Shown here: positions 6,654 through 10,910 of the stretch, piece after piece
Position numbering within the stretch: the stretch's first letter is position 1
Layout of the letters: the number at the start of each line of letters is the position of its first letter
DNA from: Bacteroidales bacterium
GTDB taxonomy: Bacteria > Bacteroidota > Bacteroidia > Bacteroidales > Muribaculaceae
DNA: 10,910 nucleotides
Reading direction: 5' to 3'
NCBI GenBank assembly: GCA_004552725.1
Contig: SFNM01000063.1
Coordinates: forward strand, 1-10,910
Notes under the pieces: generated by a model
Database searches by the model: none
What the model saw: the letters and a program-made list of their open reading frames with translations, nothing else
What the model was told of the DNA's origin: nothing
Program-made: the position numbers and the translations under genes

Positions 6654-7253
6654 TCAGAAGGGAGCGCAAGCGAGGGCAAGCAAAATGCCCAATGGGATGG
6701 TGATGAAACACAAGGCTATCCCAATAACCAGGAACCAAGCGGCGGCCGTGGACATGCTTTTGGCGCCTTGGTAGTCGCCGGCATCGTAGCGCGACGAACT
6801 GATGATGCCGCAAATGAGGCCGATGAGGCCAAAGAGCGAGCAGAAGAAAATCAACACCAGCGCATTCCAAACGATGAATGTTGCGGGACGTTTGGGAGCC
6901 GATTGCCATTGCGGTTGGCCGGCTTGCCATTGCTGCCACTGTTGGAATTGTTGGAATTGCTGCCACTGGGCGGGATTGGGCTGCTGCTGCGGCTGCTGTG
7001 GCTGCTGTGGCTGCTGCGGCTGATTAGCCGAATTTGCCAAATTGGGCTGATTGGCAGGATTGGGCTGCTGGGGTTGATTAGGTTGGGGCTGTTGTTGGAA
7101 GAGCACGGCGGTGGCGGGAGCCACGCCGGCAACGGTCCATTGCATCAAGCCGTCGTACCATACCGGGGTTTGCGGAGTGATGGGCAGGTTTTTGAGGTCA
7201 TCGAATTCGTAAGGACCTTGTTGCTGCCCGTTGAGATGTACCCAAATTTTCAT
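6654..7253 (-). CDS. GYF_2 domain, Q/P-rich linker and CD225/dispanin-like membrane domain protein
   Basis: Three parts are visible in 199 residues. Residues 1-52 form a GYF_2 (DUF4339) module: MKIWVHLNGQQQGPYEFDDL, then TPVWYDG and QWTVA, with the aromatic and GPY positions typical of a proline-rich peptide binder. Residues 53-120 are a low-complexity Q, P, N and W linker. Residues 122-199 have two transmembrane helices (about 126-150 and 168-195) joined by SSSRYDAGDYQGAKSMSTAA, which resembles the CD225/dispanin family (A..y.aGDy.gA...s). GYF_2 plus CD225 is a known architecture in Bacteroidota, but its role is unknown. The linker looks like a self-ligand for the GYF fold, which I infer only from composition. 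It starts 2 nt after the deoC stop, so it is the last gene of the MazG-like/deoC operon. Confidence 0.88.
   Translation of the reverse strand: MKIWVHLNGQQQGPYEFDDLKNLPITPQTPVWYDGLMQWTVAGVAPATAVLFQQQPQPNQPQQPNPANQPNLANSANQPQQPQQPQQPQQQPNPAQWQQFQQFQQWQQWQAGQPQWQSAPKRPATFIVWNALVLIFFCSLFGLIGLICGIISSSRYDAGDYQGAKSMSTAAAWFLVIGIALCFITIPLGILLALACAPF
6981..7023. repeat. CTG/CAG-rich 9-nt tandem repeat encoding the Q/P linker
   Basis: On the plus strand the unit GGCTGCTGT or GGCTGCTGC recurs at 6991, 7000 and 7009 with partial copies on both sides. On the coding (minus) strand this reads as a QQP unit. Related imperfect repeats (TTGGAATTG, TGCCACTG) lie just upstream on the plus strand at about 6930-6970. 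Because the unit is a multiple of three, slippage would change linker length without breaking the frame. Confidence 0.75.
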
Positions 7254-7255
7254 TT

Positions 7256-8152
7256 TTAGAAGAATTTGATTTCTTGACCGAGGATATCGCTGAGCAGATT
7301 GTTGGCCAATCGGCTTGCCCCGATGCGGAAGAATTGGTTAGAGAGCCATTCCGGGCCGAGGACCTCTTTGACGATGGTGTAGTAGCGCACAGCGTCGGCT
7401 GTGGTGCTAACGCCGCCGGAGACTTTGAGGCCCACTTTCACGCCGGTGTTTTCGTAGTATTCTTTGATACATTGAGCCATGACGTAAGCGGCTTCGACGG
7501 TAGCGCCTTCGTAGCCCTTGCCGGTGGAAGTTTTGAGGAAGTCGGCGCCGGAGTAAAGCGAGAGCACAGAAGCGGCTTTGATGTTGGCGGCAGTGCGAAG
7601 TGCGCCGGTTTCGAGTATGACTTTGAGATGGTGGTCGCGGCACACTTCTTTGAGTTCGGAGATTTCGTCGGCAACGGCTTCGTAATCGTGGTCGAAGTAG
7701 TTGCCGAGGTTGAATACGATGTCGATTTCGTCGGCACCGCCTTCGATGGCAAGGGCGGTTTCAGCCACTTTGACCTCGCTGAAGGTTTGGGAAGCGGGGA
7801 AGCCGCCGCTGACGCAGGCAATGTTGACCTTGCTCACTTCGAGCACGGCGCGGACAGTCTGGGCGAAGTTGGGATACACGCAAATGGCGGCAACATTGTT
7901 GAGCATAGGGTATTCTTCGTCGAAAGCGTTGACGCGTTCCACGAAGTTCGACACAGATTGGTTAGAGTCGGTGCCGTTGAGAGTGGTGAGGTCGATGGTG
8001 TTGAAGAGGAATTTGTACACTTCGGGGTTGTTGTTTTCTTCGAAGTGTTCGCTGAGGATTTTTTTTACGGCGTCGGCCACGGCGGAGTCGCTGTCGGAGA
8101 CTTTGCTTTTGGCAATAGCCTCGGTGTATTTATCGGTATGGATTTCGCTCAT
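7256..8152 (-). CDS. deoC: Deoxyribose-phosphate aldolase
   Basis: DeoC (EC 4.1.2.4) cleaves 2-deoxy-D-ribose 5-phosphate to glyceraldehyde 3-phosphate and acetaldehyde, the final step of deoxynucleoside catabolism, in the cytoplasm. The Schiff-base lysine is K207 in FLKTSTGK, the second essential lysine is K243 in GLKVSGGV, and the catalytic-site aspartate is D144 in DEIDIV. ICVYPNFAQTV and ILETGAL are further class I aldolase signatures. At 298 residues it is longer than the roughly 220-260 of other bacteria, because of a 70-80-residue N-terminal extension (with YKFLFNTIDLTTLN) that is usual in Bacteroidota. The ATG at 8152 is 13 nt after the stop of the MazG-like gene and the GYF gene begins 2 nt after its own stop, so the three form one operon. 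Confidence 0.96.
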   Translation of the reverse strand: MSEIHTDKYTEAIAKSKVSDSDSAVADAVKKILSEHFEENNNPEVYKFLFNTIDLTTLNGTDSNQSVSNFVERVNAFDEEYPMLNNVAAICVYPNFAQTVRAVLEVSKVNIACVSGGFPASQTFSEVKVAETALAIEGGADEIDIVFNLGNYFDHDYEAVADEISELKEVCRDHHLKVILETGALRTAANIKAASVLSLYSGADFLKTSTGKGYEGATVEAAYVMAQCIKEYYENTGVKVGLKVSGGVSTTADAVRYYTIVKEVLGPEWLSNQFFRIGASRLANNLLSDILGQEIKFF

Positions 8153-8165
8153 TGTTATAGGGTAT

Positions 8166-8513
8166 TTAGTTTGTTAATTTCGGGTTATTACGATGGCGCA
8201 TATTGTCGCGCGCGGATTTTTTGGCGAGGTTATGTTCGAAGGCGTCGGCGAGGTCAATGCCGGATTGGTTGGCGATGGCCATCACCACCCACATCACGTC
8301 GGCGAGTTCGTCGGCCAGAGTGTCGGCTTCGCCTTCTTTGAATGATTGGTCGCCGAAGCGACGAGCCATCACGCGGGCTACTTCGCCGGTCTCTTCGGCA
8401 AGGATGGCCATATTGGTCAGGGGCGAGAAGTAGCGCACACCGACGGTAGTAATCCAATGGTCGACGAGTGCTTGTGCTTGGCGGATTGATATGTCTTGGG
8501 CTTGAGTTTTCAT
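8166..8513 (-). CDS. MazG-like nucleotide pyrophosphohydrolase
   Basis: This 115-residue protein matches the short, single-domain MazG-like NTP pyrophosphatases, which hydrolyse a nucleoside triphosphate to the monophosphate and pyrophosphate using magnesium. The metal-binding signature ExxE-(24)-ExxD is visible as E41-x-x-E44 in EETGEVAR and E69-x-x-D72 in DELADVMW. The spacing lies within the family range and the length is typical. The start is the first ATG; the next methionine (35) would cut into the fold. Neighbouring deoC follows at 13 nt, so the pair works in nucleotide housekeeping and salvage. The promoter is so close to the ATG that the leader would be only a few nucleotides. In several Bacteroides genomes I recall a D-aminoacyl-tRNA deacylase gene in front of this pair; here there is none. 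Confidence 0.9.
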   Translation of the reverse strand: MKTQAQDISIRQAQALVDHWITTVGVRYFSPLTNMAILAEETGEVARVMARRFGDQSFKEGEADTLADELADVMWVVMAIANQSGIDLADAFEHNLAKKSARDNMRHRNNPKLTN

Positions 8514-8521
8514 TCAAAAGG

Positions 8522-8552
8522 CAAAGATAATGTTTTTCCGGCAAACGCGCAA
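8522..8552 (-). promoter_or_regulatory. Bacteroidota-type promoter for the MazG-like/deoC/GYF operon
   Basis: On the minus strand: TTG (8552-8550), 20 nt, then TATCTTTG (8529-8522), an exact TAnnTTTG match. The predicted start is about 8516, only 2-4 nt before the ATG at 8513, which would make the transcript nearly leaderless. Confidence 0.65.
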
Positions 8553-8580
8553 GCGCAAGCCGCGTTTTTAACTTAAAAAC

Positions 8581-8613
8581 TATTCGAAGCACGAATTTTT
8601 TGATTATTCGAAG
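8581..8613. repeat. Direct repeat of TATTCGAAG between two divergent promoters
   Basis: TATTCGAAG occurs at 8581-8589 and 8605-8613, 24 nt apart (start to start), in the 210-nt region between the MazG-like and prenyl synthase genes. The core TTCGAA is palindromic. The spacing is about two helical turns, so an operator is possible but unproven. Confidence 0.4.
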
Positions 8614-8673
8614 TAGAATAAGATGTGTGGCGGTGAGGTTAATTCTTAAAAGTTGTTGTTTTTCGGCCGTTTG

Positions 8674-8705
8674 TTTGGCAGAGTCTCCACTTTTTAGTAA
8701 TTTTG
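8674..8705 (+). promoter_or_regulatory. Bacteroidota-type promoter for the prenyl synthase gene
   Basis: TTTG (8674-8677), 20 nt and TAATTTTG (8698-8705) match the -33/-7 consensus. Transcription would begin near 8712, about 12 nt before the ATG at 8724, which also rules out the upstream TTG (8703) as the start because it overlaps the -7 box. Confidence 0.75.
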
Positions 8706-8723
8706 CACAATATTTTAAGAAAC

Positions 8724-9701
8724 ATGACTGCTTTCGAGTCCATCAAACAATCTCTTGCAGCGGATATCAGCGGCTTAAATCGCCTTATCCGTAGCAATTT
8801 GCTATCCGGTAATCCGTTGATGGACACCGTCATAGAGCAATATCTTACCACCAAAGGCAAGCAAATCCGTCCGATAATCGTGATGTTGTGCGCTCGTATG
8901 TTTGGTCCCATCGACCAAAAAGTGCTCAACGCAGCAGCGGCGGTTGAACTGCTCCACAATGCATCGCTCATCCACGACGACGTGGTCGACGAGGCTAAGT
9001 TGCGGCGCAATCATCCTACGGTCAACGCGGTGTGGGACAATCATATCGCTGTGTTGGTAGGCGATTTCTTTGTGTCGACTGCGTTGCAACGCGCTATCGA
9101 CACCGGCGACATCCGCATCATCGAGGCCATCGGCCAGTTGGGCAAACTGCTGTCGCTGGGCGAAATCGACCAAATCTACAACGCGCGGCAGCACACACTC
9201 ACGGAGGATGCTTATTTCAAGGTGATAGATTTTAAAACGGCGTCGCTGTTTGTGGCATGTGCCAAAATCGGCTGCTTCGCCGTGGAAGCATCTCCGGCAG
9301 CCACCGACAAGTTGCAGCGAGTGGCTCAGTTGCTCGGGCTTTGCTTCCAAATCCGCGACGATATTTTCGACTACTTCGATGCCGCCAAGGTGGGCAAGCC
9401 CACGGGCAACGACCTTCGCGAGGGCAAGGTGACTTTGCCGTTGCTACATGTGCTACGTCGCGGCGACATCGCCCACAGCAGCGAGATGCTGCAAATGGTG
9501 CAGGCCGACGTGCTTTCGGAGGAACAAATCGCGCAACTCATCGCTTTTGCACGCGACAACGGAGGCATCGACTATGCCTATCGGCGAATGGCCGATTTGC
9601 GCAACGAGGCCGTGGCCATCTTGGCCGATTTGCAAAGCGCCGGTGTAGAAGTGGGCGCGCTGACCGACCTCTTCGACTACATCATCGCTCGCGAACTGTG
9701 A
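8724..9701 (+). CDS. Long-chain polyprenyl diphosphate synthase (octaprenyl-type, quinone side chain)
   Basis: This trans-prenyltransferase extends an allylic diphosphate with isopentenyl diphosphate units. The first aspartate-rich motif is D85-D86-V-V-D89 in LIHDDVVDE and the second is D212-D213-I-F-D216 in QIRDDIFDYFD, both metal-binding; the KT motif is K171-T172, and GKPTGNDLREGKVTLPLL (224-241) is a family signature. The residue five positions before the first aspartate is A80, a small side chain typical of long-chain enzymes of the octaprenyl type (IspB-like) and not of farnesyl or geranylgeranyl synthases. Menaquinone side-chain synthesis is therefore the probable role in an anaerobe. 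The length of 325 residues is normal. I start at the ATG 8724 because the upstream TTG start (8703) falls inside the promoter. The chain length is inferred, not shown. Confidence 0.93.
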   Translation: MTAFESIKQSLAADISGLNRLIRSNLLSGNPLMDTVIEQYLTTKGKQIRPIIVMLCARMFGPIDQKVLNAAAAVELLHNASLIHDDVVDEAKLRRNHPTVNAVWDNHIAVLVGDFFVSTALQRAIDTGDIRIIEAIGQLGKLLSLGEIDQIYNARQHTLTEDAYFKVIDFKTASLFVACAKIGCFAVEASPAATDKLQRVAQLLGLCFQIRDDIFDYFDAAKVGKPTGNDLREGKVTLPLLHVLRRGDIAHSSEMLQMVQADVLSEEQIAQLIAFARDNGGIDYAYRRMADLRNEAVAILADLQSAGVEVGALTDLFDYIIAREL

Positions 9702-9761
9702 TTGCGGCGGCTTTGCCCGCGGCGTGCGCTTCATCGCTAACGTAGGGTTGAAGGGTATGTG

Positions 9762-9781
9762 AAACCGCGACGCGGTTTTCT
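9762..9781 (+). terminator. Weak intrinsic terminator candidate after the prenyl synthase gene
   Basis: AAACCGC (9762-9768) pairs with GCGGTTT (9772-9778) across a 3-nt loop and is followed by TTCTTAGT. The stem is only 7 bp and the tract is short, so this is a moderate candidate at best. It lies 61 nt after the TGA stop at 9701. Confidence 0.45.
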
Positions 9782-9795
9782 TAGTCAATAATGTA

Positions 9796-9915
9796 TTACT
9801 CTTCAAAATCGTTTAACATTTCAACCGGTCTATTACATTGATACGTAAAAACTGCCTTTGATTCACTGCGACATTCCTTGTAAGGATTAGGGACAATGTC
9901 AGAGAAGACTGCACT
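9796..9915 (-). pseudogene. Possible gene remnant ending in a protein-like tail
   Basis: The minus strand from 9915 down to the TAA at 9796-9798 is open for 39 codons and reads like a real C-terminus (DIVPNPYKECRSES, then VFTYQCNRPVEMLNDFEE). The frame continues upstream past one TAG (9916-9918) for about 15 more codons with equally protein-like residues (ALQKTQTKGDV). No suitable start codon or promoter is visible, so I read it as a degraded gene or the 3' end of one removed by the later insertion of the ATPase region. I cannot name the family. The rest of 9702-9964 is AT-rich and contains nothing else that I can support. Confidence 0.3.
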
Positions 9916-9964
9916 CTAAACGTCGCCTTTTGTTTGGGTCTTTTGCAATGCATAGAAAGCAATT

Positions 9965-10079
9965 TAATCGAAAATATTGTGTTAATCTGCAAAATTTTCG
10001 ATTAGTTCTTGGCATTTCAGGAAATAAAGACTAACTTTGTAGTCGAAAACTTTGATGTAAACAACAAAATTTTCGATTA
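9965..10079. repeat. Two inverted-repeat units exactly 75 bp apart around the ATPase promoter
   Basis: Unit 1: TAATCGAAAATATTG (9965-9979), 10-nt loop, CAAAATTTTCGATTA (9990-10004), a 15-bp dyad with one mismatch. Unit 2: TAGTCGAAAACTTTG (10040-10054), 10-nt loop, CAAAATTTTCGATTA (10065-10079), the same dyad with two mismatches. The right arms are an exact 16-nt direct repeat (CAAAATTTTCGATTAG, 9990 and 10065). Unit 2 overlaps the presumed transcription start and the leader; its last base (10079) is 5 nt before the ATG at 10085. This looks like an operator pair for dimeric or looping regulation. Confidence 0.85.
10009..10039 (+). promoter_or_regulatory. Bacteroidota-type promoter for the ATPase gene, between the two dyads
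   Basis: TTG (10009-10011), 20 nt and TAACTTTG (10032-10039) match the consensus. The start would be near 10046, inside the left arm of dyad unit 2, so a protein bound there should block initiation. The leader of about 39 nt would contain most of unit 2 and could fold as a hairpin. Confidence 0.72.
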
Positions 10080-10084
10080 GAATT

Positions 10085-10910
10085 ATGATACAGCGCAATA
10101 AATATTTGAACGAGCTTATTTCCTTGCAAGGGAACGGAATGATAAAAGTCATAACAGGTATGCGCAGATGCGGAAAGTCGTATCTGTTGTTTAATATCTT
10201 TGCTTCATATCTTAGAGAGCAAGGAATTAAACCGGAACAAATTATTAAGATTAACCTTGAAGACTTTAAGCACAGAGCGTTGCGTAATCCCAATAATATG
10301 TATTCTTACGTAGAAAGCCACATAAAGGACGACCGCACCCACTACATATTATTAGATGAGATACAACTGCTTGAACACTTTGAAGACGTGTTGAACGGTT
10401 TCCTAAATATTCAAAACGTGGAAGTATATGTTACAGGAAGCAATGCAAAATTCCTATCCAAAGATATCATAACGGAATTTAGAGGACGCGGTTATGAGAT
10501 AAAAATGTATCCTTTGAGTTTCCGTGAATTCATGTCGGCATATAAAGGCTCGGTTCAAGCCGGATTGAATGAATATATGCTGTATGGGGGATTGCCGCAG
10601 ATATTGTCGTATACAACAGAAGAACAAAAGTCAAAATTTCTGAAAACATTATTCGACGAAACTTATATCAAGGATATTAAAGACCGCTACGAAATACGCA
10701 AGGATGACGACTTGGAGGAACTAATCAACATACTGGCTTCAGGTATTGGAGCTTTGACAAATCCAAACAAGTTGGCAAACACTTTTCGCAGTGAAAAAAA
10801 GTCGGCAATATCATACGACACCATCAAAGATTACATTGACTATCTGTGTGATGCTTTTCTTGTGGAAAAGTCAACTCGTTACGATATAAAGGGCAAACGA
10901 TATATCAACT
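10085..10910 (+). CDS. AAA_14/DUF4143 family ATP-binding protein (3' partial)
   Basis: The frame is open from the ATG at 10085 to the window end, giving 275 residues of a protein that is usually about 370-400. The Walker A motif is GMRRCGKS (25-32), the Walker B motif is YILLDE (87-92), and VTGSNAKFL (117-124) is the sensor-like strand; EFRGRG (131-136) and YPLSFREFM (142-150), then YGGLP (167-171), are characteristic of the AAA_14 ATPases joined to DUF4143. Residues from about 190 should begin DUF4143, which continues outside the window. The family (COG1373) is widespread in Bacteroidota but has no firmly established role. Codons are AT-rich, in contrast to the C-ending codons of the genes to the left, which suggests acquisition by transfer. 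It has its own promoter and is flanked by two dyads. Confidence 0.92.
   Translation, partial: MIQRNKYLNELISLQGNGMIKVITGMRRCGKSYLLFNIFASYLREQGIKPEQIIKINLEDFKHRALRNPNNMYSYVESHIKDDRTHYILLDEIQLLEHFEDVLNGFLNIQNVEVYVTGSNAKFLSKDIITEFRGRGYEIKMYPLSFREFMSAYKGSVQAGLNEYMLYGGLPQILSYTTEEQKSKFLKTLFDETYIKDIKDRYEIRKDDDLEELINILASGIGALTNPNKLANTFRSEKKSAISYDTIKDYIDYLCDAFLVEKSTRYDIKGKRYIN

Noticed and set aside
7274..8341. A 355-codon plus-strand open frame, longer than deoC, across the deoC/MazG-like region
   Set aside because: It is antisense to two clearly recognisable enzymes, its composition (V, F, G, E runs) reflects the complement of their codon bias, and it has no domain or start signal.
9870..9900. A nested palindrome, GACATT with AATGTC around TCCTTGTAAGGA
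   Set aside because: The inner loop is only 2 nt, the outer arms are 6 bp, and the sequence lies inside the possible gene remnant, so it is probably chance.
9982..10293. A 103-codon minus-strand open frame over the ATPase start
   Set aside because: It is antisense to the ATPase gene and covers the dyads; the residues do not resemble a known fold.
1..10910. CRISPR array, tRNA or rRNA genes, complete insertion sequence, prophage or defence island
   Set aside because: No regularly spaced repeats with spacers, no cloverleaf or rRNA-like sequence, and no transposase, integrase or phage gene were seen. The short repeats found are described separately.

Overview
The window looks like a Bacteroidota chromosome, most likely order Bacteroidales; a Muribaculaceae-like gut or oral organism is my guess from general resemblance, not a tested placement. 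Support: five candidate promoters of the Bacteroidota type (TTTG or TTG, 18-20 bp, then TAnnTTTG), few purine-rich Shine-Dalgarno sites, a DUF2975/YozG-like regulator pair, a surface-type protein with a C-terminus resembling T9SS-exported proteins, and a NamZ exo-muramidase beside a sodium:solute symporter.

Layout. 3-1658 (+): 3' part of a large secreted-type protein of unknown function, closed by a strong terminator (1679-1711). 1712-2222: no intact gene; a mosaic of stem-loops, a perfect 17-bp inverted repeat and a 105-bp fragment about 97% identical to the core of the next regulator gene. 2223-2917 (-): DUF2975 membrane protein and a YozG-like HTH regulator, co-transcribed. 3123-6650 (+): namZ, SSS symporter and WYL regulator packed as one operon (2-nt gap, then 20-nt overlap). 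6654-8513 (-): MazG-like pyrophosphohydrolase, deoC and a GYF_2/CD225 membrane protein in one tight operon, convergent with the WYL gene with only 3 nt between stop codons. 8724-9701 (+): long-chain polyprenyl diphosphate synthase, divergent from the MazG-like gene. 9702-10084: weak terminator, a probable pseudogene remnant, and two inverted-repeat units exactly 75 bp apart that bracket a promoter. 10085-10910 (+): start of an AAA_14/DUF4143 ATPase cut by the window end, visibly more AT-rich than everything before it.

How the genes fit together. NamZ should release MurNAc from the non-reducing end of peptidoglycan fragments in the periplasm and the adjacent symporter is a good candidate importer of that or a related sugar; the WYL protein is a candidate regulator of the operon. 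The MazG-like/deoC pair belongs to nucleotide clean-up and deoxynucleoside salvage. The prenyl synthase probably makes the quinone side chain. The ATPase at the right end looks like a later arrival with its own control region. The most unusual structures are the paired dyads around the ATPase promoter and the fragmentary regulator duplication embedded in a palindrome-rich spacer.
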